Part shown: piece by piece, positions 24,446-34,169 of the stretch
Layout: the number at the start of each line of letters is the position of its first letter
Position numbering within the stretch: position 1 is the stretch's first letter
NCBI GenBank assembly: GCA_029237825.1
Contig: JAQZBQ010000010.1
Coordinates: 104,987 to 168,986, forward strand
DNA from: Bacteroidota bacterium
GTDB taxonomy: Bacteria > Bacteroidota > Bacteroidia > B-17B0 > Aurantibacillaceae
Direction of reading: 5' to 3'
DNA length: 64,000 bases
The notes under the pieces: model-generated
What the model was told of the DNA's origin: nothing
The model's input: the letters and a program-made list of their open reading frames with translations, nothing else
Database searches by the model: none
Translations under genes and position numbers: made by a program

Positions 24446-26728
24446 TTACTTTATCTTAAACCTCAATCCCGCATATAACATTCGTCCGTAAATCGGTCCC
24501 CACACCATACTGGCGTCAAAATATTTATTGAACGGTGCATCGCTCGCTACAATCGGATTAGGTTGCTTGTAGTCGAGTGCATTCTCCACTCCAACATACA
24601 CATGAAAATCAGAACGTTTTATTTTTGTCATGTAGGTGATTTGCCCCAGCACGTTATAAAAATCAGGTGAGTAATCGGCTCTCTGGTATTCGACAGGATT
24701 GGACACCGTTTGCGGAAGCCGCTTTATACCGTTGTACTGAAGCGTTGCATCAAATAGCCAGTGCTTGTTCTTTGTTTCGTAAGCTACATTTACAAAAGCG
24801 CGATGCATGGAAACTAACGCTTTTTGCATGAGTCCTGAGTTGAAATTCACTTTGGTGTCCACATATCGGTAAGCAGTTTTCACATTCAACCGCTTTCTCA
24901 CTTCCCATCCAAATTCAAGCTGTGCCGTATTTGAATAAGAAGGTCCATTTAAATTATAAAACAATACGTGTTGAGTATTATCATCTACATCCACCACTAC
25001 CTGTTGGGTAAAATCTGTGCGATATACATCAACCGTCACATAAGCATCTTTGTAATTCAGTTTCATTTTCTGCGTAAAATTAAACCCGTAATTCCAGCCG
25101 GTTTCGGGTTTTAATCCATAGGGCATGGTCAGATCAGATGGGGTAAGTATCCATTCACGGGAAGTAGCCATCAATGCGGTATTCTCTGCAAGGATGTTCG
25201 CCGTTTTTAAAGCGCGGCCACCACTGATCCGGAAAACTGTTTTATTTTCCTTCAAGGCATAACGCATGTGCAATCGTGGTGTAAAAAATAACCCATAATA
25301 ATTATGGTAATCTGCCCGTAAACCTGCTACCACATTAAAGCGCTCGCCGCGGTTATGAGCAAACTCTGCAAAGGCACCACCTACTTTCTCATCGCGCCTA
25401 AACCTGAACAGCCGGTAGGATTCATCCACCTGATCGTTCATGAAACTTGCTCCCAGCTTATAGGTATTATCGGTAGTTTGAATAATTCCCTGGTAAATGA
25501 AATTGGCATAAAAGGTTTTTTGCAAACCGGTATAGGTATTCAAACCATAGTTGTTATTCTGATCATGATTTAAATAGGACAATTGCAAACCCATACTCGT
25601 TCCCGGTTTTTTACGAAACACAAAACCTGTTTTACTATAAAGCTCCCACTTTTTATTCCTTATCTGAATTTCATAGCGAGGCAGTGTTGTGGTAACCACA
25701 TAAGAGTGCGAAGGCGAGTGTGTCACCGTATCTTCACGGGTTGGCGAATGAACCTGCCCGCCAATTCGCTCATCTTCCAGGTAACCACCGCCAAATTGTG
25801 CTTCAAATCCCTTCTCCGAATTAAACGCATATTTATTCATGATGTTGTATTGCTTCCCGGTTGGTATATCCATGAAGCCGTCATGATTCATATCTTCCTT
25901 CAACGGATTAAAACTCATGTGCGTTAAAATTCCTGCAGAAAATTTTTCGTTGAAACGGTGCTTTGCATGAAGGTTATATTCACTTCTTCCGTTCTGATTC
26001 ACATAAGTATTAAAATTTAAACGATCCGATGTTTCCGGATTTTGGAGTTCGGTGTTAATCTGGCCCGTTAAACTTTCATAACCATTGATCACCGATCCGG
26101 CACCTTTGCTCAACTGTATGGATTGAATCCATGTTCCCGGAACAAAACTCAGCCCGTAACCGTTAGCCAATCCGCGCATGTAGGGCATATTTTCTTTGGT
26201 GATTTGCGCATACTGACCTGATAAGCCCAGCATCTGAATTTGCTTGGTCCCGGTTACCGCATCGGCAAAATTAACATCCACGCTTGGGTTGGTTTCAAAA
26301 CTCTCCGACAAATTACAACAAGCCGCTTTCATCAGCGACCGCTCATTCAGCGTTTCCATTTTAATCGGATTGAGGTACGACAATTCGGTTCCTGTGGTTT
26401 CATACACCACTTCCACCTCATTCAACTCCACACCGCCTCTTAATTTAATGGTGATGAATTTGGTTGTATCAGTGATTATTAACGTATCACTTTTATAACC
26501 CACAGCGGTCACTACCAGTTTATTGGTTTCCGGGGTTGTGGGAATGCTAAACATTCCCTTATCGTCGGTTGACGAACCAAGGCTGGTATGTGCCCAAAAA
26601 ACGGTAACTCCGGGAAGCGGCGCGAGGCTTTTTGTACCGGAAGAAACTTCCACCACACGGCCTTTTACCTGGGCTAGCAAAGGCACGGCAAAAACAATCC
26701 CTAAAAGGGACATCATTAAACTTTTCAT
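24446..26728 (-). CDS. TonB-dependent receptor of a heavy-metal cluster
   Basis: A 760-residue outer-membrane barrel. Residues 1-19 form a signal peptide (PLLAQ). A carboxypeptidase-regulatory-like domain (about 20-95, VKGRVVEV ... ITIKLRGG) is followed by the plug (about 115-225) containing AACCNLSESFETNPSVDV, a cysteine-containing segment, and GLSGQYAQITKENMPYMRG. The rest is barrel strands, ending with the aromatic-rich MLYAGLRFKIK. Its two upstream neighbours are an HMA-domain protein and a HYC_CC_PP protein, so a metal chelate, probably copper, is the likely substrate. This is inferred from context. The last 72 bp are duplicated downstream. Confidence 0.88.
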   Translation of the reverse strand: MKSLMMSLLGIVFAVPLLAQVKGRVVEVSSGTKSLAPLPGVTVFWAHTSLGSSTDDKGMFSIPTTPETNKLVVTAVGYKSDTLIITDTTKFITIKLRGGVELNEVEVVYETTGTELSYLNPIKMETLNERSLMKAACCNLSESFETNPSVDVNFADAVTGTKQIQMLGLSGQYAQITKENMPYMRGLANGYGLSFVPGTWIQSIQLSKGAGSVINGYESLTGQINTELQNPETSDRLNFNTYVNQNGRSEYNLHAKHRFNEKFSAGILTHMSFNPLKEDMNHDGFMDIPTGKQYNIMNKYAFNSEKGFEAQFGGGYLEDERIGGQVHSPTREDTVTHSPSHSYVVTTTLPRYEIQIRNKKWELYSKTGFVFRKKPGTSMGLQLSYLNHDQNNNYGLNTYTGLQKTFYANFIYQGIIQTTDNTYKLGASFMNDQVDESYRLFRFRRDEKVGGAFAEFAHNRGERFNVVAGLRADYHNYYGLFFTPRLHMRYALKENKTVFRISGGRALKTANILAENTALMATSREWILTPSDLTMPYGLKPETGWNYGFNFTQKMKLNYKDAYVTVDVYRTDFTQQVVVDVDDNTQHVLFYNLNGPSYSNTAQLEFGWEVRKRLNVKTAYRYVDTKVNFNSGLMQKALVSMHRAFVNVAYETKNKHWLFDATLQYNGIKRLPQTVSNPVEYQRADYSPDFYNVLGQITYMTKIKRSDFHVYVGVENALDYKQPNPIVASDAPFNKYFDASMVWGPIYGRMLYAGLRFKIK

Positions 26729-26738
26729 GATGGCTCAG

Positions 26739-27083
26739 TTATTTCTTGCTCTTACAATCCGTGGACTCGTATTTGCAGCATTCCGGCAAGCCGTTGTATG
26801 CTTTAATTTCGGCTGCAACGTGTTCGGTCTTATGTCCGGATTTTGCTATAGCCGTTTCAATCTGCTCAAGGCTTACTTTTTTAGAGTCGAAAGTAACGGT
26901 TAACGCCTGTTTGGTTTCGTCCCAATGACTGGTTTTTACGCCCTTAATATCAGCAGCATTTTCAATGCGTTCTTTGCATTCTTCACAGTTGCCTTTTACG
27001 GAAATGGTTGTTGTAGTGATAGTAGATTGTGCCATTAAATTCATCGAACCTAATAAGCTGAATAATATAATGAGTGTTTTCAT
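26739..27083 (-). CDS. Periplasmic HMA-domain heavy-metal-binding protein
   Basis: A 114-residue protein with a signal peptide (LLGSMNLMAQS) and one ferredoxin-like HMA domain. The metal-binding loop is GNCEECKERI (CxxC, about residues 33-36). A C-terminal LPECCKYESTDCKSKK extension adds cysteines. HMA domains carry Cu(I) or other soft metals. It lies 10 bp upstream of the TonB receptor gene and downstream of the HYC_CC_PP gene, separated from the latter by a repeat element. Confidence 0.9.
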   Translation of the reverse strand: MKTLIILFSLLGSMNLMAQSTITTTTISVKGNCEECKERIENAADIKGVKTSHWDETKQALTVTFDSKKVSLEQIETAIAKSGHKTEHVAAEIKAYNGLPECCKYESTDCKSKK

Positions 27084-27102
27084 GTTTTGATAATTTATAG
27101 GT

Positions 27103-27201
27103 TTTAACCGCAGAGAAATAAAAAAGATACAGGATGCGCCGGGTAATTAAAGTATTCTCTGCTTTCTTTGCTAAAAAAAGGTCGGCGTCTTTGCAGTTAA
27201 A
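27103..27201. repeat. Inverted-repeat intergenic element (TTTAACCGCAGAG type)
   Basis: The 99-bp element starts TTTAACCGCAGAG and ends CTTTGCAGTTAAA, which pair at 11 of 13 positions. An inner pair CAGAGAA / TTCTCTG and the outer 12-bp pair TTTGATAATTTA (27086-27097) / TAAATTATCAAA (27198-27209) enlarge the structure. It resembles the abundant 'AACCGCAGAG...CTTTGCGGTT' repeats I know from Flavobacteriia. It sits between two genes of the metal operon. Confidence 0.72.
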
Positions 27202-27204
27202 TTA

Positions 27205-29720
<2,516 letters not shown>

Positions 29721-29875
29721 TTTTTCAATTTTAAATTAGATGATTGCATATTTTTCGAAGAAAAGCCTTTTTTAATGCTCGAAAGGAATGATGGAAATAT
29801 TAAATAAATATGAGTTTTTGAAAGAGTAAATTTAAATCCTCTAATAAGCAATTTTTAGAATATACTACTACCATT

Positions 29876-29898
29876 GTCGCGGATATGTTACCCGCGAC
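29876..29898. repeat. REP-like perfect hairpin
   Basis: GTCGCGG (29876-29882) and CCGCGAC (29892-29898) form a perfect GC-rich stem around a 9-nt loop in otherwise AT-rich sequence. No T-run follows on either strand, so it is not an ordinary terminator. It resembles REP palindromes. Confidence 0.5.
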
Positions 29899-29945
29899 CA
29901 TAGAAAATAAAAACTGAGATAATTACTATTTCTAAAAATAATAAT

Positions 29946-30269
29946 ATGGGAAACTCCGACCAAAAAGAACAAGCAATTTTAAACGGCCGCTTTAAACTGA
30001 TCTCAGAGTATAATGAAATGAGGTCAAGCCAATGGGTCAAGGGATTTGGCATCAGTGATGCGAAGGGAAATGTAATATTGCCTTTGATGCGTGCCTTTAA
30101 CCTTGATGATTTTGAGGAAACAGGCGATAGTTTGAAAGTGCGCTTTAAAATTTTTCCGGAAGGTTCTAAACAATTTTCAGTGGAGCTTCATCCTGTTAAC
30201 CATACATTTGTTTATGAGGGCAATACGATTGCGCTCGAGCGTTTCTTGGAAACTTTTGATCATAAATAA
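29946..30269 (+). CDS. Small cytoplasmic protein of unknown function
   Basis: A 107-residue protein without signal peptide or membrane segment. It is rich in beta-like stretches (GNVILPLMRAFNLDDF, LKVRFKIFPEG, HTFVYEGNTIALERF). I do not recognise the family. It stands alone between ligA and the reductase-family gene. No clear promoter box is visible upstream. Confidence 0.55.
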   Translation: MGNSDQKEQAILNGRFKLISEYNEMRSSQWVKGFGISDAKGNVILPLMRAFNLDDFEETGDSLKVRFKIFPEGSKQFSVELHPVNHTFVYEGNTIALERFLETFDHK

Positions 30270-30549
30270 TACTTTCGATACTTCTGGAAGGCAAGTGTCC
30301 ATCACACCAAGGCATTACTTTACTTTTCATTTTGTACACCTCTCTTATAGAGTTTCGACTGCATTGTGCGTGGGCCTGTTAAATTGCTGCGCAGATGAGC
30401 TGAGAATTGGTGTTATTAGATGAGCCCAAAAGAGCTTTCAAGGCAAAATGCTAAATCGCAAAAGGCAACAACTTATACATGGTATCAAATACCAATGTGC
30501 ATGTTAACAAACACCTGTGTCCAGTGGATTAAGCTCCTCTGCGGAAGGA
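30270..30549. other. Intergenic stretch without a supported gene
   Basis: About 280 bp of mixed composition. No frame has the length, start or codon pattern of a gene, and no strong hairpin is present. The promoter of the following gene begins at 30550. Confidence 0.5.
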
Positions 30550-30580
30550 TTTGTAAACAGCTGTTAAACTACTATCTTTA
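30550..30580 (+). promoter_or_regulatory. Promoter with palindromic operator upstream of the reductase-family gene
   Basis: TTTG (30550-30553), a spacer of exactly 19 nt and TATCTTTA (30573-30580, last base off consensus) form a strong promoter match. The spacer holds the perfect 10-bp palindrome AACAGCTGTT (30556-30565), well placed for a repressor. Confidence 0.65.
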
Positions 30581-30603
30581 TTGATTGAGACCAAATATAA
30601 AGT

Positions 30604-31152
30604 ATGAGAAAAATAATTGCTGCGATAAACCAAACCATCGATGGGTTTTGCGATCATACCGCGGGAATTCCTGATGAAGAGCTACATGAACATTACAGGG
30701 AACTGTTAAACGGCGCTGAAGCGATTCTGTATGGCCGCAAAACGTTTGAGCTCATGAAGTTCTGGCAAACGCTTATTGAAAAACCGTCGGGCGAAAAGGC
30801 CATGGACGACTTTGCGGTAGCCATCGATCGGGTTCCCAAGATTGTGTTTTCAAATACGTTGAACGAAACCGGCTGGAACAGCGCCACGCTCGTCGAAAAA
30901 CCCATTGAAGAAATTGTTTCGGAACTTAAAAAGCAAAAGGGTAAAGATATTTTTATTGGCAGCCGGAGTTTAATTGTCCAACTGGCTAACCTCCATTTAA
31001 TTGATGAATTTCAACTTTGTATTCATCCCGTATTGATTGGTACGGGCTTACCTTTATTTGATGAAATAAAAGAGAGGACAGTTCTAAAGCTATTAAAAAC
31101 CAAAACATTCTCATCCGGTGCCATCATCCTGTATTATCAAGCGATCAGGTAA
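30604..31152 (+). CDS. Dihydrofolate reductase-like (RibD C-terminal) protein
   Basis: A 182-residue NADPH-binding protein of the RibD_C/DHFR-like superfamily. MRKIIAAINQTIDGFCDH is the characteristic first strand, followed by AILYGRKTFELMKFW, IVFSNTL and GKDIFIGSRSLIVQLANLHLIDEF, then HPVLIGTGLPLF. Such stand-alone proteins have unknown substrates and are not riboflavin or folate enzymes by default. The promoter contains a palindrome, suggesting local repression. Confidence 0.85.
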   Translation: MRKIIAAINQTIDGFCDHTAGIPDEELHEHYRELLNGAEAILYGRKTFELMKFWQTLIEKPSGEKAMDDFAVAIDRVPKIVFSNTLNETGWNSATLVEKPIEEIVSELKKQKGKDIFIGSRSLIVQLANLHLIDEFQLCIHPVLIGTGLPLFDEIKERTVLKLLKTKTFSSGAIILYYQAIR

Positions 31153-31185
31153 TGCATCATTTTTTACTCTAAATAACCCAATTAC

Positions 31186-31692
31186 ATGAAACATTTCGTA
31201 ATACTCTTTTTATCTGCATTGGTAACGTATAGTGGTTGCAAAAAATATGACCAAGACGATAAACGGTATTATAAAACGCCCTGTGGCCGGGTTGCCAAGA
31301 AATGGCAACTATACAAAATAACAGACAAAAATGGAAGGGATATAACCGACAGTTTAATTTATTTCAAAACACCGGAAAACGGATGGGCATTTGTTCCCGG
31401 GCAATCGTATACCTACGGCGGAATGATCATTGAATTTGAGCGGTCGGACAATAAGCTTTGTCTGGAAACAGGAATACGGGGTAATGTGAAAGTATTAAAC
31501 AAGCCGTTTTATAAAGGGTATTACGAACTAAAGTTTAAACGCACGAAGTTCAAGTTTGACATTGAACCTCATACAAACTCACCTTCCCGGTATTTTTTTG
31601 ACGACTACACCATTTATAAAATGACATCGGACGAACTCATCTTCGGACAAAACTGGAACGAAATGAGGGCGTATTTTAAAGTGGCGGGTTAA
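31186..31692 (+). CDS. Probable lipoprotein of unknown function
   Basis: A 168-residue protein with a hydrophobic N-terminus ending VTYSGCKKYDQDD, which resembles a lipobox although the -3 residue is Tyr. The mature part is beta-rich with many aromatic and basic residues (YGGMIIEFERSD, YELKFKRTKFKFD, YFFDDYTIYKM), recalling lipocalin-like small proteins, which is a guess. It begins 33 bp after the reductase-family gene and may share its promoter. Confidence 0.55.
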   Translation: MKHFVILFLSALVTYSGCKKYDQDDKRYYKTPCGRVAKKWQLYKITDKNGRDITDSLIYFKTPENGWAFVPGQSYTYGGMIIEFERSDNKLCLETGIRGNVKVLNKPFYKGYYELKFKRTKFKFDIEPHTNSPSRYFFDDYTIYKMTSDELIFGQNWNEMRAYFKVAG

Positions 31693-31798
31693 CCTGAAGA
31701 TCTATTAGTATTTCGTTTGAAGTGGACAAGAAAATTCCCTTCAAAAAATGTACAAGCTAAAACTCAATTCCTGTAACAGTATCGGCTCCCGGATGTAG

Positions 31799-31806
31799 TA
31801 CCTTTG
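31799..31806 (+). promoter_or_regulatory. -7 box of putative sRNA 1
   Basis: TACCTTTG followed by ATTAAG. The same context (TATCTTTG then ATTCAAG) occurs at 32084-32091 upstream of the paralogous element. No convincing -33 TTTG is seen. Confidence 0.55.
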
Positions 31807-31810
31807 ATTA

Positions 31811-31998
31811 AGCCATTGAGAAAACAGTATAGAAGGCTTCATAAAAAGCCCGACAATATAAAGAGTTTAATATGGTAAACTTTAAAAAATGTTGAACAAT
31901 TATTTTAATTACCGAAAGGTATTTCAATAAACGTGATAAAATTATTAAAGTTGAAATATTAAAATAAAAGGGGTAAACGCAAGTTTGCCCCTTTTTGT
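31811..31998 (+). ncRNA. Putative small RNA, tandem copy 1
   Basis: Predicted ~185-nt transcript between the -7 box at 31799 and the terminator at 31970. It contains hairpin 1 GGCTT-N6-AAGCC (31835-31850), hairpin 2 TACC-GAAA-GGTA (31910-31921) and the terminator stem. It shares with the next element the blocks ATAAAGA(A)GTTTAATATGG, the GAAA hairpin and a long identical run before the terminator. The short frames inside are not conserved between copies, which argues for RNA function. Ends are predicted only. Confidence 0.6.
31970..31997 (+). terminator. Terminator of putative sRNA 1
   Basis: GGGGTAAAC-GCAA-GTTTGCCCC is a 9-bp stem with one T-G wobble, followed by a run of five T then GTTTTT. 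Confidence 0.88.
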
Positions 31999-32083
31999 TT
32001 TTACAGAAAACAACCAGTTTGCATTTGTAAATTGTTACAAGTAAAATCGGGTTTCGTGTAAGTGTTTTGATCTTTTTTGGTTG

Positions 32084-32091
32084 TATCTTTG
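32084..32091 (+). promoter_or_regulatory. -7 box of putative sRNA 2
   Basis: TATCTTTG is a full match to TAnnTTTG and sits at the same distance from its terminator hairpin end (193 bp) as the -7 box of the first copy. Confidence 0.6.
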
Positions 32092-32095
32092 ATTC

Positions 32096-32283
32096 AAGAA
32101 CAAGAAGCTAAAGCACTGGTGTTCAAACGGAACACATTATAAAGAAGTTTAATATGGAAACCATAAAAAATTTCAATCCGTTGATTTTAAAATACTGAAA
32201 GGTGTTTTAATTTAAATCGAAAGAAATTCATATAGTTGAAATATTAAAATAAAAGGGGTGAACGCAAGTTTACCCCTTTTTTG
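32096..32283 (+). ncRNA. Putative small RNA, tandem copy 2
   Basis: Paralogue of the element at 31811. Hairpin 1 is GTGTTC-AAACG-GAACAC (32119-32135), at the same offset from the -7 box as hairpin 1 of copy 1 but with different sequence. Hairpin 2 is AAAATACT-GAAA-GGTGTTTT (32189-32208), keeping the GAAA loop with wobble pairs. The 3' block before the terminator is identical to copy 1 over more than 20 nt. It lies just beyond the 3' end of dnaJ, convergent with it. Confidence 0.62.
32255..32282. terminator. Bidirectional terminator (sRNA 2 and dnaJ)
   Basis: GGGGTGAAC-GCAA-GTTTACCCC is a 9-bp stem with one G-T wobble followed by six T on the forward strand. On the reverse strand the stem is followed by TTTTATTTTAAT, so it can also end the grpE-dnaJ transcript. 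Confidence 0.88.
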
Positions 32284-32307
32284 TTTTATGTTTTTTAAAA
32301 ATCCGTA

Positions 32308-33453
32308 TTAGTCAAAATACTCTTTCATCCTGTCGAAGAAACCTTTTTCCTTACGATTAGGGTTTGGCTCGAAATTCTTAGAAGTCCTCAATAATTCCAG
32401 GGCTTTCTTTTCTTCAGCGCTGAGGTTTTGTGGTGTCCACACATTGATGTTTACCAGTAAATCGCCGGTACCATAGGAATTCACATCCGGTAAACCTTTA
32501 CCTTTTAACCTTAATACTTTCCCGCTTTGCGTTCCCGGATCAATTTTTATTTTCACTTTAGCGTCAACGGTTGGAATTTCGATACTGGTACCTAAAGCTG
32601 CGTCTGCGAAATTGATGTAACTGTCATAAAACAGGTTATTGCCATCGCGCTTCAGCTCCAGGTGTTCCTCCTCTTCAATCAATACCAGCAAATCGCCATT
32701 GATGCCACCGCGTGGCGCAGCATTCCCTTTTCCGCCCACCGAAAGCTGCATGCCTTCTGCTACGCCTGCAGGGATGTTTATTGAAATCACTTCTTCTGCC
32801 CTAACAATTCCATCGCCGTGGCAGGTATTACATTTATCTTTTACAGTTTTTCCTTCACCGTTGCAACCGCTGCAGGTTGTTTGTGTTTGCATGGCGCCCA
32901 AAAAGGTTTGTTGGGTCCTTACCTGAACTCCCGAACCGCCGCACAACTTACAGGTTTCAAGCTGACCATTTTTAGCGCCGCTTCCTTTACAGGTTCCGCA
33001 ACTCACGAACTTATTCACTTTCAGTTTCTTCTCAACACCTTTAGCCACTTCCTGAAGGTTCATTTTCACTTTAACCCTCAGATTAGAACCGCGCATTACC
33101 CTTCTTCCGCCACCGCGCGAACTGCTTCCGAAACCTCCAAATCCGCCGCCACCAAAGATGTCGCCAAACTGGCTGAAGATGTCCTCCATGTTCATGCCAC
33201 CACCGCCAAATCCGCCGCCGGAAGCACCGCCTACACCGGCATGGCCGTACTGATTGTAACGCTGTCTTTTTTCAGGACTACTCAACACTTCATACGCTTC
33301 GGCCGCTTCCTTAAACTTTTCTTCCGCTGTTTTATCGTCGGGGTTTTTGTCAGGATGGTATTTTATGGCCAGTTTTCGGTACGCTTTTTTAATTTCGTCA
33401 TCGCTGGCACCTTTAGAAATTCCAAGTACTTCGTAATAATCTCTTTTGCTCAT
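32308..33453 (-). CDS. dnaJ: Chaperone protein DnaJ
   Basis: A 381-residue type I Hsp40 that delivers unfolded proteins to DnaK and stimulates its ATPase. The J domain (1-70) has the HPD motif in [11 protein letters not shown] Gly/Phe-rich linker follows, then four CxxCxGxG zinc motifs ([32 protein letters not shown], about residues 148-215) and the C-terminal substrate-binding barrels. It is 70 bp downstream of grpE, with a stable hairpin in between. dnaK is not in the window. Confidence 0.97.
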   Translation of the reverse strand: MSKRDYYEVLGISKGASDDEIKKAYRKLAIKYHPDKNPDDKTAEEKFKEAAEAYEVLSSPEKRQRYNQYGHAGVGGASGGGFGGGGMNMEDIFSQFGDIFGGGGFGGFGSSSRGGGRRVMRGSNLRVKVKMNLQEVAKGVEKKLKVNKFVSCGTCKGSGAKNGQLETCKLCGGSGVQVRTQQTFLGAMQTQTTCSGCNGEGKTVKDKCNTCHGDGIVRAEEVISINIPAGVAEGMQLSVGGKGNAAPRGGINGDLLVLIEEEEHLELKRDGNNLFYDSYINFADAALGTSIEIPTVDAKVKIKIDPGTQSGKVLRLKGKGLPDVNSYGTGDLLVNINVWTPQNLSAEEKKALELLRTSKNFEPNPNRKEKGFFDRMKEYFD

Positions 33454-33480
33454 TTTTCTTAAACCAATTTGTTCAGTTCA

Positions 33481-33499
33481 TGCAACCAAGAGGGTTGCA
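33481..33499. promoter_or_regulatory. Hairpin in the grpE-dnaJ spacer
   Basis: TGCAACC-AAGAG-GGTTGCA is a perfect 7-bp stem between grpE and dnaJ. On the transcribed (reverse) strand no T-run follows, so it looks like an mRNA processing or stability element rather than a terminator. Confidence 0.45.
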
Positions 33500-33523
33500 C
33501 GTTTTTGTTTATACATCAAGAAA

Positions 33524-34105
33524 TTAACTTCCTACGACTACTTTTGCAAAGCGAATTACTTTATCGCCCAATTTATATCCTTTTTCCACTTCATCAATTA
33601 CCTTTCCTTTCATATCGTCTGAAGGTGCAGGAACATTCGTTATAGATTCCATGATATCTACATTAAACGGCTTACCAATACTTTCAATCGGTTCAAGACC
33701 TTTTTGCGTACAGGCAGACTTTAATTTATGGTAAATCAATTTAATGCCTTCCTTAATGGGCTCAGCATCCGAAACAGTTTCGTTTGCTTTAATAGCCCTT
33801 TCAAAATCATCAATGGAAGGAATGATCGCTTTAAATACATCTTCCCCTGCCGAACGGATGATATCGGACTTTTCTTTGATGGTACGTTTACGGTAATTAT
33901 CAAATTCTGAATACAATCTCAGGTACTTATCATTTAACTCGGCAATTTTTGCTTCGTAATTCGGAGATTGATTCGATTCGTCTTTTGTATCGCTGTTTGT
34001 ATTTTCAGTTGCATTCTCCAACGCGGTTTCCTCTGCCGACTGTTCCGTTCCCGATTCCAAATTGTCGTCGGTTTGATTCATTTGATCTTTCTCGTTTTGT
34101 TCCAT
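33524..34105 (-). CDS. grpE: Nucleotide exchange factor GrpE
   Basis: A 193-residue DnaK co-factor. The first ~55 residues are acidic and disordered (EQNEKDQMNQTDDNLESGTE). A long coiled coil follows (AKIAELNDKYLRLYSEFDNYRKRT), and the C-terminal beta domain has the family signature around GKPFNVDIMESI, with VIDEVEKGYKLGDKVIRFAKVVV at the end. It has its own -7 box and heads the grpE-dnaJ operon. Confidence 0.96.
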   Translation of the reverse strand: MEQNEKDQMNQTDDNLESGTEQSAEETALENATENTNSDTKDESNQSPNYEAKIAELNDKYLRLYSEFDNYRKRTIKEKSDIIRSAGEDVFKAIIPSIDDFERAIKANETVSDAEPIKEGIKLIYHKLKSACTQKGLEPIESIGKPFNVDIMESITNVPAPSDDMKGKVIDEVEKGYKLGDKVIRFAKVVVGS

Positions 34106-34119
34106 AGTAAAAATTTTGG

Positions 34120-34127
34120 CAAATGTA
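34120..34127 (-). promoter_or_regulatory. -7 box of grpE
   Basis: TACATTTG on the reverse strand fits TAnnTTTG and lies 14 nt before the grpE ATG. No CIRCE-type inverted repeat is seen. Confidence 0.5.
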
Positions 34128-34169
34128 GCTAATCAATATGCTTGCCACTTGCAAAAATGAGAAAAATTG

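Larger units (their letters stand above)
23892..24517. repeat. Tandem duplication of a ~315-bp segment
   Basis: Unit A (about 23892-24209) and unit B (about 24208-24517) align end to end with small indels. Each unit carries the 3' part of the small lipoprotein gene, a structured repeat and the last 72 bp of the TonB receptor gene. The join at 24208-24209 has a 2-bp overlap (TC) between the two ends. Unit A is continuous with the intact lipoprotein gene and unit B with the intact receptor gene, so the extra material is one truncated piece of each. Confidence 0.88.

Noticed and set aside
24446..26930. Forward-strand frames of 60-126 residues over the TonB receptor and HMA genes
   Set aside because: All are antisense shadows of motif-supported genes and lack start-site or domain evidence.
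30208..30423. 71-residue forward frame after the gene at 29946
   Set aside because: It overlaps the end of that gene in another frame, has many Cys/Ser/Arg residues in a random-like mix and no promoter.
31872..32198. Short peptides inside the putative sRNAs (for example METIKNFNPLILKY)
   Set aside because: The corresponding frame in the other copy stops after seven residues with a different sequence, so coding is not conserved.
32639..33462. Long forward frames of 95 and 214 residues over dnaJ
   Set aside because: They mirror the Gly-rich and zinc-finger repeats of dnaJ and are not separate genes.
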